From contig OX365947.1 in assembly GCA_947247005.1 (NCBI GenBank), forward strand, positions 36,412,760-36,476,759: DNA of 64,000 nucleotides, in the 5' to 3' direction. Below, piece by piece: positions 25,963 through 37,761 of the stretch. Source of the stretch: Spisula solida (taxonomy: Eukaryota > Mollusca > Bivalvia > Venerida > Mactridae). The notes beneath the pieces were generated by a model, which did no database searches, had not been told where the DNA came from, and saw only the letters and a list, made by a program, of their open reading frames with translations. The number at the start of each line of letters is the position of its first letter. The stretch's first letter is position 1. The position numbers were made by a program, and so were the translations under genes.

Positions 25963-26384
25963 TAATTCATTAGTTGATTGAATCACTTCTTGTTGACCAA
26001 ATAGCGGCCTAAAGTGAGTAGGTTGTCGCAAATACGGCGTTAAATACTGGTCTACTTTCGATGTTAAACCTCTTGTGTTATGACATTGTTCGGCGCAACC
26101 ACTATAAATTTTATGTATGCGTACTCAACGGACGAAGGGCTAACATATAGAGTTTTGAAAATTAACGTAGACCTTAATTTGACGGAGAAATACGCTTAAA
26201 ACCTCAATTTAACGCTCCGTGTACATAACGTCGCGTTGCTAGGAAACGAAGCGATATTTTAAAAAAATAAAAGCGACATAAAACGAACAGCATGTTAAAG
26301 CATACCTCTGGAGATTTTCATTAGATTCGGCGAAAAGTCGATTTTTTGCCGATGACGTCGGAGAAAGGTCCTAAACGTCCTTAA

Positions 26385-28023
26385 TACGTTAAAGACGGTC
26401 CAATGTAACAAAACGGATAATAATGAATGGGACAGGCCGGCCCAGCAGCGTCAAGCAGAAACAGCAAAGAACAAGAGGCACAAACACCCATACGATTCAC
26501 ATGAAGAGACATGAAAATAAAATGAAGAAATGAACAAAAATTAAATTGTCCATCGGCAAACATTTTACATCCTACCCCGACAGTCTGCTCGCCACAGTCA
26601 GACAAATGCATGCGAAGTGAGAGCCTGACATATTACATCTACGAAACAAAAGGACAACCCACAATAAATAGCTCCCAATAGAAAGAGTAAACAAACTAAG
26701 CTGGACTTTTGGCGTAGCAAATTCAAAGAAAAGATGATTATCTATTCTGCTCTGTTTTCGTACCCTAATATTAACGTCGATTCAGTGTGACAGCTCAATA
26801 TCTATTTTTAGCTCGTGGAATTAATGGAATCCGCTAAATAGTGACCCAGCCAATTGCTTGATCGTGCTAATGAATGGCGTTTAATCGACCAATTTACAAA
26901 TCATGCGGCGCAGGTTTACACAAGAGAAAGGCAATCTAGTGAATCAGATACATAGCACAATAGGTTTTATATAGAGAATTGATTACTCACAACTGCCATC
27001 TGCTGGAATAAAAGAGCAAGCGAAATTCACAGCGTACAGAAATGAATGTTCATTTTTTACAATGCCAGTAATGACTTTGAGATATACAAATGGAATGGTA
27101 AAATAACAATACATACTAGAATAGAGCGTGAAATGTCAAACATACACCACATATTGATTCCATTAGCACGAACAGCCATTAATAATGAGTTAGTTATGTT
27201 GAGAAAGTAAATGCGTGTAGATTACACAGATATTACCATATAGCATTACGATAATAACTCAAAAAATCTTATGTACTATTGAGTTACAGCCTTACTAGTA
27301 CGACTTTCGCCGGGATCCTTGGAAATTGTCTTCTTAGTTAAATACCAATGTTCTGGTTAAATACCAAGGTTGAAGTAAACATATGTCGTGTACGAGTATG
27401 TACTCCACTTTTGAAGAAGTTAAATCATTGAGGTGGTATTTAAATGAGCTTGTGTTGCATTGTAACAAATGCGTCTCTGCATAGTTTGTGTCATCCAATA
27501 ACCTAGGAATCGACTTCTTAACTGTCCCTAAAGTACCAATAGAAACTTTTCGATATAGATAGATATATATATATATATATATACGTATTGTCGACAATTA
27601 GCAGCATTTCATACAATGTGTTACATTGGCGTCAAGGTGTTCATGGCAACGGTGATTGCTACCGTTAATTGAAAGGTTAACAATTTCCGTTTCTCAATCA
27701 CGTTGCATGCCGTAACTGATCAAGGGAATACAGACATTGATGGTACTAGATGACAAGTTTCTCTCACACAGTTCATATACACAGTCATTACTGTGCGGGT
27801 TTAATTGGTTAGAATTATTGGATTTGTTGATTTCATTCGTAAATAAACATTTGTAAAGAAGATTTAATGTATTCGAATAATTAGTATTCGCATTATTGAT
27901 GCATACCCGTTCTATGAGATGTGTCCCTTGTATACAACATACTATTAAAACAAAGATTGCTCTATCATGTTTTGAACATTCTAATCATATAAAAGACACG
28001 TCAGATGAGTTCTGCAATTGCAG
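26385..28023. other. No gene found
   Basis: 26390-26700 is A-rich with GGGACAGGCCGGCCC and ACAAGAGGCACAAACACC wording, possibly the end of an interspersed repeat. The TA microsatellite is at 27556. Nothing else is supported. Confidence 0.5.
27556..27584. repeat. (TA)n microsatellite
   Basis: An ATAGATAGATATATATATAT run of alternating TA, about 11 dinucleotides after an imperfect GATA start. Confidence 0.8.
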
Positions 28024-28161
28024 CTATATTATGCGTTCGGGAGGAATCGGGAGAACTCCCGATGCGTTCGTGAGTTTATGTTCGGTCCAACTGCCTCGGG
28101 ATGTACTGCCGGTGGAAATCAGGAGGTTCCCCGATGTCTGAGGAAAGCTCTCGAAAGTTAA
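28024..28161 (+). CDS. GC-rich open segment, possible terminal exon
   Basis: A compact island much richer in G+C than the surrounding DNA follows a possible acceptor (ttctgcaattgCAG, ending at 28023). The frame reads LYYAFGRNRENSRCVREF, then MFGPTASGCTAGGNQEV, then PRCLRKALES and TAA: 45 residues with three Cys and several Gly. A competing reading is a donor at TTC|GTGAGT near 28070. Two other frames, including one antisense, are also open here, which weakens the coding case. The segment contains an 18-nt hairpin, ATCGGGAG-AA-CTCCCGAT. No family recognised. Confidence 0.25.
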   Translation, partial: LYYAFGRNRENSRCVREFMFGPTASGCTAGGNQEVPRCLRKALES

Positions 28162-28567
28162 CACATATCGTTTGGTATCGTATTGTTTGAAGATAACCGA
28201 AACTTGTATCAAATTCAAACATTCTGATTTTCATTTCGTTGCTCAAATAATAATACATATGAGAGAAATGGATTCTGGCATTATCAACTGATCAGTTTAG
28301 ATATATTCGTGTTTTTGTATACACATGTATTATTACTGTTGGTATTAGCGTAGGAGTAATATTCGTACGGAATGATTTGCGTATCTGGTGGTACGTATCT
28401 GCAAACCCATCCCTCTTCCTACATCTTAATTATTAAGATTTGTACGATATGTATCAATTATAGGCTATTGTTGTTACGGCATAATACATCACTTGTCCAG
28501 ATAAGTTATAAATATGAACACATCGACACTAATCCAATCTATAGTTCCATTCATTATTTATTTTCAG

Positions 28568-28672
28568 GATGAGAAGATTTTGTCTCTGGACGTATGTGAA
28601 CGTGAAACGTTTCGCAGGATATTTACTGGGGATGATACTGTTCTAATACTGATAATCACGTGTAGTGTCTAG
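28568..28672 (+). CDS. Possible terminal coding exon
   Basis: A strong-looking acceptor (ttatttattttCAG ending at 28567) precedes 34 open codons and a TAG. The peptide starts DEKILSLDVCERETFRRIF and continues TGDDTVLILITCSV. Its composition is more protein-like than most frames here and it is relatively G+C-rich. It could be the 3' exon of a gene whose other exons, perhaps including the island at 28024, were not identified. No homology is recognised. Confidence 0.25.
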   Translation, partial: DEKILSLDVCERETFRRIFTGDDTVLILIITCSV

Positions 28673-29148
28673 AAATGATAAATTAGGCCAATTTGTTCTA
28701 AGAAATAAAGGAAACTCAGTGTCAGACGTCTTATGCCATCCATACGCTGATGGACATTATTGATACGTACCACGCGAAATATAATGCTTAAAATTTAAAA
28801 GATTTACTTCATTATATGTCACTTATACAAGAACAGAGGTTGATAGCATATACATCTCGTTTATTTAGGCCTGTCACTTGTATATAAACAATGAAATATC
28901 ATAACATAACATGTTATTTTGTCTTCCATTGAAGCCGGAGGTCTTTGACTACTTTGCCAGGGATACAACCAAGCGACCACACATTACGAGTGTCTCAGTC
29001 GAACGTCCTCCAAAAAAACATCGTATTTTAAGTGTTTTTCAGCCATTTTCCACAAACATGGATTAATCAGACGGTCACGATTAATCTGTGTTTAGTAGAA
29101 AACTGGCCATTTCTGTGTAATTTAGTAATTTGTAAACTAACAAACACT

Positions 29149-30247
29149 CAAGGACTTTGAAAACGCCTCACTTACTTCAAGTCAAATATCGCATCAAGTG
29201 TTTATGTTATCGTAATATCATTTTTACGTGCGTGTTAATAAATCTTTCCTACGTATAATTCAGTTTAGTTTTTTATAAAATGTTGTCTCGTTATTTTTTG
29301 GGAATCCTGCAAATAACTGACAATACATGTATTACAAATATACATACAAATAATGTTTGTAAGCGTTAACACGTGATAAATAAACGCACCCCATTTGACA
29401 GACACTACAAACTAGCGATATAACTAAGATCAGGTGAGGTTACGGAGGTTTAAGCCATCGAAACACGAACAAACTATGGTTACTTGATACACCAGCTACC
29501 CACGGGTTCAAAAATATTTGGCTCGGAAAAGTCTGCACATGCGTTCATTTCAAGATGTTTGCATAACCCCATTTTTTTGTATTTCTATACTTATCAGAAA
29601 CAGTAAAATGTTATCGGGCATGTGTTTAAAGCTTGCATGACAAAATATTTGCCCAAAAGTAGTTTCCTTAGTGAGATAGAACAGTAAAATGTTGAACGTA
29701 CGTAAAATTCGCTATTTATAGCGATCGAAGGCCGTTTTCTAGTTACTGTCTGTGCAGGATTGTGTCGTCAAACCGGGTTTTACGCATTTTGTGAACGTTC
29801 TATGCTCAACACATGCGTCATTGTGTACGTATATTGATAAAAGTTGTATTTTTTAGGTATAATATTATATTGTCTTGAAGTGTGCAGTACAAATTAAATG
29901 ATTGCATTCGGCTTGTTTAAAATATTGGGCATAATGTTGAGTTGGGTATATGAGGGCCAGTCATAGACTCAGATCCCTGTCTTAGATATTCATAGTAGAG
30001 ATGTGAAAGATATTTTTACGGGTCAAATCCCTTTGCGTTAACCGGTATTGAAAGTCCCACACTTTTGCCTAGGGTGTGAGCGCTTGCCGGATTCCCTAAA
30101 AATAACCACTCAACATTTTATTACAAACTAAACTAAATTACACGTAGGAAAGATTAATTAACACACATGTAAAATGATTGTGCAATACCATAAATACTTT
30201 AAGCGATATTTGACTTTGAGTCAGGTGAGGCGTTTTTGAAGTCCTTG
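29149..30247. mobile_element. 1.1-kb element with 163-bp terminal inverted repeats
   Basis: The left arm (29149-29311) starts CAAGGACTTTGAAAACGCCT; the right arm (30085-30247) is its inverted counterpart and ends TTTTTGAAGTCCTTG. Matching blocks continue inward through CTACGTATAATTCAGTTTAG and GGGAATCCTGC, with moderate divergence. The 770-bp interior is AT-rich, shows no transposase, and contains CAGTAAAATGTT twice (29599, 29689). No target duplication could be assigned. Confidence 0.7.
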
Positions 30248-31084
30248 AATGTATATATATAATTGAGTTAATACCGTATCAACACAATGGTTCGCAAATA
30301 TTTTCAGTTGATATCCACGCGTTAATAAGTTAAGTAGTCTGACAAGTAAGCTAATCTACGATATTTATCTAACATTTGTGTTATTATAATAGTAGCAATT
30401 GTGTAATTGAATCAACGTGTGTTTGTGTTCTACGTCATTGGTAGTTTTTAATTCCTGACTAAATGCGTGGTCGTTCTTTTGCTTGGTCAAGATCCGATTT
30501 AAGCATAGCAGGCGATTGTCATATTAACATCAAATGACGTCATCGTGATCATATCAAAGGTGACAGAAGCTTTTATCCAACACCAGTCCTTGCATGCAGT
30601 CAATCTGCTTGCAGGATTAATTAATTACTTCAAAGCAATACACTTTTTATCAAAAGCTTATCAAAAGGTTGAACCATATGCAGGTAATATTAATTGAACA
30701 AACGTGCAAATATTGTTTTCAATAATATACATAAATACAATTATTATACCTCACGTGACCTCTCAATGTTTTTTCGACAAACCTGCCGGTGATATTTTGT
30801 TCGGTCACATAGCAAAAACGAGACTGAGCTATTTATAGAAATTTGTACTATTTGAGTCCGGAAAGCACTCTGCTAGAGAGTATCCGTATGCTATTTAAAT
30901 AATTGTGTATATTTCACATGCCTTTTTTAGTAAATCTTGTCAATTTCAGCCATCAACTCATTAGAAACTTATAAGGACTGAGATTGAGCATGTACAATTA
31001 TCATAACGGCAATCTGCTGCTTACATTTGTTAATATTTTATTTTGTAAAATACTTGTAACTTTGTTCGGTATAACAAAATAAAT
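30248..31084. other. No gene found
   Basis: AT-rich, no recognisable repeat or frame. Confidence 0.55.
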
Positions 31085-31185
31085 AACACATGGCTTCTTG
31101 GGTAACAGTAAATAATACCAACACTTGAATAGTCATACTATCCTCGGGTTGGTATTATTTATTATCACCCTCGCAGCCATGTGTT
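31085..31185. mobile_element. 101-bp hairpin element
   Basis: The arms AACACATGGCT at the left and AGCCATGTGTT at the right, together with inner arms TAAATAATACCAAC and GTTGGTATTATTTA, fold around a 24-nt loop. It looks like a small foldback MITE. The surrounding DNA is AT-rich with poly-A/T tracts. Confidence 0.6.
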
Positions 31186-33282
31186 TTTTATATAATAACT
31201 AAATCATTTACGTCCAGTGTAGCGTTTACATAGTTCTCAGGTGTATAAATACGCAAACATTATTATCTTTTAAACGCATTTGAACATGCATAAAAAACGC
31301 GCCTTATAAATTTGATAGTAAGGTTATCGATGCTATTTAAAATAAAGCTGCAACCGAACTTTGGTAGTGTTTCTATCACAATCGTAAGAACCACATTACA
31401 GAGAATCACCCCCTCCCCCAAAGTTCTAGAACTGAACATCAGTGATTTCTTCACTTTAATCTAGAATCACTGCATATACTACATTAACACCAATATTACC
31501 CTCTTGCACGAATGCTGTAATTGATTGTTACGCGCTTCGCGTTAAGGAATTTCATTGACTTCGTGCGTTTGCATCTAATTATGCTCATTTGATGAATAAT
31601 ATGTCGATTTGGTTGATATTTATTCTGAGATATACTTAGCACGGAATAAAACAACGTTTATGACTTCCATATACCGGTAGATAACACGTCTTACGCTTTT
31701 TGTGTTAATTATTTCCATAGATATTATCTATCGATCGCGCAATCGGTCCATGATTTCTACCACCTATTAACACATTCGCTATTAACACGAACGTTTGCCA
31801 TTTCACCAATTATCTTATTTTGATTATTTTCTCACGGACGAGTAGCGATATATACATCAGACAATATGAACAATTGCCACCCAGTCAATAAGTCTATATT
31901 TAATGATTCTTTCAGGAATGGTATGATGGTTTCTACATGCAGCCATGTCCACACGGTGTCGTTTGTTGTAAGATTTATTTAGAGTCTATGTTTGTTGAGA
32001 TGAAGATTGAGTTGATAGAAGTAAACTTTGATATCATCCACTCATACAATCAGTTTGTAGCGTGCGATAGCATAAAGTATTAGGAAACCTTAAACATAAA
32101 ACTATGGCAATTCATGAAACATTTTACATGTCAGTTTTCATGGTTTGGCACGTTGGTCGACCTCAATTTGAAAACACATTTTCACAACATAGGTCAAGCT
32201 GTTTGCGGTTTGCACGATATTTGCCATTGTCAAATTGAAATTAAATGTCGTGCAAACTTCAATGGTCATTTTACCCACTTTTTTCAAATGTCAAATCGAA
32301 ATTCGAAATATCTTTATTTAACATTCGCCAATGTAAAATATCAAATATCATGCAAACTGAACAGATCAGAAGAAATAGTTTTACATGAAAGGTTTAAATG
32401 ACAGACAACATTATATCGCGGTATTATAATATGATACCATTGGTATCATAGTGCCAATTATTCCCTTGACTTTAATGTGGGCCATGTATTACAGCATTTG
32501 CTTCAATTATTTCAGACCACTGTTCAATGATGTGGACATTTACTGTTGCCCACTAGTACATGTTTATAATATGCATGACTTTATCCTTTTGTACCCGGTT
32601 TCCGGGCATCTTAGGACGAACATTATTTTTAAAATTTTTCAAAAACGTTTTGAATTTATTAAATTAGAGGAAAGTATGACTTAACCTTTAAGCAAACATT
32701 CTAACTTGTATGGTCTATTTTTAGAATCATATTACATGATCTCAATGGTCTGAATTGAAGAGCACTTTGTCATATTCCAGGTCTATATCGTATGTTTTCT
32801 CCAAACTCATTTGTGGTTGCAAACCAGTCAAAGCAATAGTTTGAGCAAGGATAAGATGTTGTTTTTTTTAAGTCAGTTGTGCTTTTTTGTTTTTTCTAAA
32901 CTTTACTTTTTTGCCCAAATTTAATGCATCTTCATTGAAATCAACTGGTATTTGTTAAAACTGTCAAAATGCTTCGAATTCATAACTTAAAAACAAAGTG
33001 TTGATGTGTGTCGGTAAAGGGAGAAAGTCTAACGATAGGAGGAGCAGTGATACTGTGCGTGTAACGTCGGCGCAGTGCTTAAATGTTCTACTTTCTGGTG
33101 ACATTTCGTAAACTGTGAAAATTGCAATATTGTCAGGCGCGTATTACCTGACACGACATGTATACAGGAATATGTAAGAACATCAACATTGTCTCGTACA
33201 TGCTACAAGGACAAACAACCATGTCGAGCAGAGCATGTACTGCTGTGCCTCTGGTTACGGTCAGCTCGGTTACCACTGATGG
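31186..33282. other. No gene found
   Basis: A 95-codon frame at 32114-32401 lies over short internal repeats (GTTTGCACGA ... TCGTGCAAAC, and CAAATTGAAATTAAA/CAAATCGAAATTCGA) and is probably chance. The 33040-33280 stretch is less AT-rich but unassigned. Confidence 0.5.
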
Positions 33283-33474
33283 ATGGAACTTAACATAATA
33301 TTGAATGTCGCAATTTCCAACTTCCTTATGATCGCCTCAGCAGATAATGTAGAATCAACACAGTTAACAAAATCTGGAGCCAGTCAGTCTGAAAGCAGCA
33401 ATTTAGCCTTAACTGCACCTTCCGCGAAGGCAAATCCTAATGCTATCAAAATTTGCAATGCAGTAATAAAGTAA
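33283..33474 (+). CDS. Small open frame, hypothetical
   Basis: This is a 63-codon ATG frame. The N-terminus (MELNIILNVAISNFLMIASA) has the hydrophobic character of a signal peptide; the rest is Ser/Ala/Asn-rich and ends NAVIK. The DNA from about 33170 is less AT-rich than average and carries overlapping short frames in other phases. No domain, splice evidence or polyadenylation context was found that would confirm it. It may be chance. Confidence 0.12.
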   Translation: MELNIILNVAISNFLMIASADNVESTQLTKSGASQSESSNLALTAPSAKANPNAIKICNAVIK

Positions 33475-33932
33475 AAAATCCACAAATCGGATTTCAATAG
33501 ATTTAAAAGTGTTAGGCATACCAAGGGCATGCTTTAAGTTGTTAGCCACGGCTTAATAAGGGGCATATTCCAAGACGTCCTTATTATTTTCTCTCCTTCG
33601 CCAAACCGATAATAGCGATATAGCGCATTAGATGTGATGGTGAAACTGTTAACTATTGCAAATAACCGTTTATTACGCCTTCCATTCTCCGGGGATTGAT
33701 GCTTTCTAATAATAAGTTGAATAATACACGCGCGTTAAAAATTATCTTTTGATTGTGTATTGTTTTACTTACGCAATATGCGCACGGCAAACATTAATTA
33801 ATATTAATACGCCTAAATGTTAATACATAAGTGTCAAATGAAAGTTAGACATTGTACTTGTAAGTTATAAATAGTGCCGAACATAGCCTTTAGTTGCCAG
33901 TGAGCTTTCTGATGAAATATGACAGGCATATG

Positions 33933-34004
33933 AGTGCCTCAACCTGTATTTGAACCCGGGTCACCTTATTCGACGGCAAGTGCGCTAACCATTGAGCTAC
34001 GGAG
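33933..34004 (-). pseudogene. tRNA-like sequence (SINE head or tRNA pseudogene)
   Basis: The minus strand reads CTCCGTAGCTCAATGGTTAG, a good A box, and later CCCGGGTTCAAATAC, a B box, spaced as in a tRNA. The anticodon arm is weak (a CCGTCGA loop lacking the usual U33). The 3' acceptor side does not pair with the 5' side. It is therefore not a functional tRNA; a tRNA-derived SINE head is most likely. No clear tail was delimited. Confidence 0.6.
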
Positions 34005-34167
34005 TTTGAATTAACATGTGTCCTGTTCCTTTTATTAAAATCAGATACTAGACGATATCTTCACCTGGTAATATAGTATAATGTTAAAGATGGATTCAGT
34101 CAATAGATTTGACATTCCATTTTGAAAGATCAATGACTACGTAAATATATGCTTCTTATATTTGATT

Positions 34168-34712
34168 TTAAAGGGACTGTCTCACATATTGGTGTATTGC
34201 AAAAAAAAATAAAATTGTCAAATTTTCCCGTTTTTTTGGTATAGTTGCCTGTATATCCTATAAACAACCACACTGACATCTAAAACAACTTGAGAAACTT
34301 CGGCATTTTGTAGTTACTTATTATTTTTACATCAAAAATTCTATAGGGTATTAATACCCTATAGAATTAACACTACTATTACTTAAATTGCCTGAACTTT
34401 GTTCGCATTCGATGCAAACGAATTGCAAAACGAACCAAATACCTCACTGATGTTTACGCTGTAGTTTGTTGATGTTACAGTTTGATCACATGTGAATTAC
34501 ATACTTCATAAAGCATAATGGAAGGAAACTTCGCGCTTTTTTTCAAGAAAAAAAACTCAGTGGGCAATATTGAGAGTGGTTAAAATTGCTTATTTGCACC
34601 AAATCTTTCATAAAGCAACCGTCAGTGGCCTTCTATTACATCAATACATGGTTAGGTTGGAAAATCAAGATATACAAAAAATTTAGCCCAATCTGTGAGA
34701 CAGCACCTTTAA
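34168..34712. mobile_element. 545-bp TTAA-bounded MITE, copy 2
   Basis: Same family and orientation as copy 1 at 20184, with ends TTAAAGGGACTGTCTCAC and complement TTAAAGGTGCTGTCTCACAG. The central 32-bp palindrome (34337-34368) is perfect here. A long open frame starting at 34586 runs out of the element into flanking DNA and is not a gene. Confidence 0.82.
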
Positions 34713-36270
34713 ACAATCGCGTAAGAAGTTATTTGAAATTCATCGACGCCATTTCTTTAACTCGATCAGTTTTACTAAAAACATCACATGAATATCTGGA
34801 ATGTTGTATAGTTTATGTGAATGTATGTATTCAGGTCGGGAATAATGTGCAGACTAATCACTACGTGTTTATAATACTGACTGCGGGGCGTCAATTGTAT
34901 TCAGCGCCGGGATATATCAGAAGGAATCAGTACAATGCACATTCATTTCATAACAGTAAACTTGCTGTCAATAACAATACCACATCTATCTAATAAATAT
35001 ACAATCATATTTGCACACAGTATGTTCAAATAATGTGCCAATATGAATATAGCCCCATGTTATGCGGTGTATGTTTTGATAATTCGTAAATAAATAAAAT
35101 AAATCTCAAACGACTAATTCACAGTACGATTCCAGACAATATTTGTATAAATATTACTCAACGTCGTCAAAAGAAATTAGTACAAAAATCGGGAATACAA
35201 GCAGATGTATGTCTGCAACAATAGTTTATTAATCTGTACACGATTTTAACATGTGTACACCGACAATTTAATGCGGTTGACCGTCAGGGTTGCCATATAC
35301 ATTTAAAACTTTACAAACAAACCCTTTATTTTGCCATGTAATATATTTCCACGTTTATACCCTCTACAGCCTGCAAACATCATGGCCGGAATTACTTAGG
35401 TGTTTCATTTAGATGTTCAGTCAACAACACTAACTCCACACACATGAATAGCAATGCCGGATAATACCTAGCCTTAGCAAATCAGTCAACGTGCATTTAA
35501 GTGCCCCCAGAGACGAATGCGGATTAATTGGAACTAATTGATTAGAATATAATCAACTTAAAAAAATACAAAAGACAATGACTGCAGAAATCTTGTAATC
35601 ATGTGTTGCCTTTATTTGTGTTAACCATGCATTATTATAGGGAACATAACGTTTATATGTTGTTCTTGTTATTTATAACATAGTTATCTGCACAGATTCT
35701 GTTAACTTACAGTAATTAGAAAACACGCTTTCGGCATGCGCTTCACTCGTATCGGGGACTGCTGGAGAATGTCATTGAAGCTGATTGTGTTAACGTAATG
35801 AAACAGATGATGAATGACATTTTCTCTGGAAAAATATAATAACAAACCAGGGTGAGAGGGCAGCATGTCAAAGAAACCACAGCACGAAAGGCTCATAATC
35901 GTACAAGATAAATGAGCACACAAAACGACAAACAAGTACAAGCAATAATGACAAACATAATAATGAACTGGATTTTTTTTAATGTTTTGGCAGATCTAGT
36001 CCCGTTTTATAGTAAGTCATTAGATAAATAATTCAATGACGGTTGAAATATTACCTGTACGATGTTTCGGTTGAAATACGAACCTAAGGAAATATAACCG
36101 ACCCTGTCAAATTATGACTTTTATTTTTGGCCAGTCACTCTAGCCCAAAAATTGCCTTAACCTAGACAAATCTGCAAAAGAATTGTGTTGTGTAATTTTA
36201 AAGTTTTTAATGTCTAAATTATTACCAGGAAAAAATCCCACTATTCTTAGGAATATGTCAAAAAATTTCA
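34713..36270. other. No gene found
   Basis: AT-rich. The 79-codon minus-strand frame at 35702-35941 has no recognisable domain. Confidence 0.55.
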
Positions 36271-36640
36271 AAATTAAACAAAGGTAGATAATTTCAAAAC
36301 TGTGCCACATAGAGTTATGGTTCTTGGTCACTGCACTGTTCCTAGTTGCTGACTATTCACATACCAAATGTCAAGTCAATACCTCACATAGTTTAAGAGT
36401 TATGCTCTGGACAAAATAAATATGTTAAAATTAAACAAGGGGAGATAATTTAAAAACTGGGGCATAAAGAGTTATGGTTTTTGGTCACTGCACTTCTCCT
36501 AGTGGCCATCTATTTACACACCAAGTTTCAAGTCAATACCTCAAATAATATTTAAGAGTTATGCTCCGGACAAAATAGCAGACGGACGGAAGAACGGACG
36601 GACGGACAGACGCATACTATTACTATATCCCTTCGCCTCG
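36271..36640 (+). repeat. Two ~157-bp tandem units plus (ACGG)n tract
   Basis: Unit 1 starts at 36271 and unit 2 at 36428; both contain AAATTAAACAA, GAGTTATGGTT, TTGGTCACTGCACT and AAGTCAATACCTCA. The second unit ends in GGACAAAATAGCAGACGGACGG-type sequence, an ACGG microsatellite (36581-36612), followed by ACTATATCCCTTCGCC. Tandem cores followed by ACGG repeats and a conserved terminal block are the structure reported for bivalve pearl/CvA-like elements; that identification is from memory of the style. Confidence 0.7.
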
Positions 36641-36689
36641 GTAGGGGAAAACAAAAGTATTCATGTCTGCAACATTACCCTCTTCTGTG

Positions 36690-37280
36690 TAGAAGTTGTG
36701 CCTTCTAAGTCTAAAATGGCAGATAACTTGACAAGAATGCTTGACAGATTTACCTACTCTTTCGTAGGTCATGGCGCATGATGGTGAACAAGTATGCAAA
36801 GTTTCAAAACGTTTGCCTAAACTTTAACATGTGCATGTCTATGTCCGAAAGGGGGCATAAGTTCAACAAAATGCTTGATAGAATTACCTAACTCTATGTA
36901 TTGGTTAGGGTACAGAATGGTGAACAAGTATACAAAGTACCAAAACAAAACGTCACTCCACTTTGAACATAATTGAGGTTAAAACGTGTACCTTTAGCAT
37001 ATGCATTTCTATGTCCAAAGGCATAATTCCAACAAAATATTTGATAGAGTGACCTACTCCTGTGTATACGTTGGGGGTAATAATGGTGAGCAAGTATGCA
37101 AAGTATCAAAGAAATATGTCACTGCACCTTGAAGATATTCGAGGTTTAAAGAATTGTATCTTAACTTTAACATTTGCACTAAGTTGTGTTGAACAAGGGG
37201 GGCATACTTTTAATAAAATGCTTGATTGAGTTACCTACTCCTGTCTAGGAGCTGGGGTTATGATGGTGAAGAAGTATTAT
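36690..37280 (+). repeat. Four-unit tandem array, units 134-181 bp
   Basis: The word TTGATAGAGTTACCTACTC, or variants, occurs at 36741, 36875, 37041 and 37222. Each unit carries GGTGAACAAGTATGCAAAGT and a GGGGGCATAA-type block. The units are heavily diverged with indels. The array directly follows the (ACGG)n repeat and is probably a related element. Confidence 0.7.
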
Positions 37281-37761
37281 GTAACATTTCCTGTCGTCAT
37301 AAATACAAGTATGGTATGCCGTTGTTCTTGGAGTAAAATACGCATTTTCATAAAAAACTGTTTAAATCAAATGCAAGAAAACGGCGAGTCTATCATTGGG
37401 GATTTTTTCTGTGTTTATATGGGACAATACTCTACACAAATATGTGCAAAGAAATTATTTTGCAATTTTGTCTAGGTTAAAACCTTGAATGACTATTTAA
37501 GGAGGGTTTGTTTTTTGTTTTTTTGGTGAATTGATAAAATATCGGCGTAAATGCAATTCCCCACATATAACTAGTACAATTAAGACCACCTTATGTGCTT
37601 AAGGTTCAATTTATTTAAGTTCATTATTAAGACTCCATAATGAGACTAGCTTTCAGGGGTGCGAAGGATGGTCTTATTACATGTATTAAGGTTGCCTGCA
37701 ATTATATTGGGAGATACATGCACTTCTACAAAATAAAATTTTTGTATAAACGTACATACTT

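Larger units (their letters stand above)
22404..26384. mobile_element. 3.98-kb region with about 570-bp inverted arms and outward TTAA ends (candidate transposon)
   Basis: The left arm (22404-22972) begins TTAAGGACGTTTAGGACC. The right arm (25520-26384, inverted) ends with the complement of the same sequence and is interrupted by a LINE tail at 25662-25962. Along the arms the blocks correspond in order: the CCGACGTCATCGGC block, the GTTTCCTAGCAACACGACG block, AGTGATTCAATCAACTAATG, and the GGGTCATCTCGCATTATTTT block. Part of the right arm and its inner flank is repeated directly at 24660-25075. The interior carries a palindrome array (23675-23860) and no convincing gene. It may be one element with long terminal inverted repeats and TTAA duplication, or two oppositely oriented copies of one repeat. 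Confidence 0.6.

Noticed and set aside
34586..34993. A 135-codon open frame, the second longest in the window
   Set aside because: Its first third is the end of the TTAA MITE and the rest is unrelated flanking DNA. Copy 1 of the MITE does not preserve the frame, and no domain is visible.
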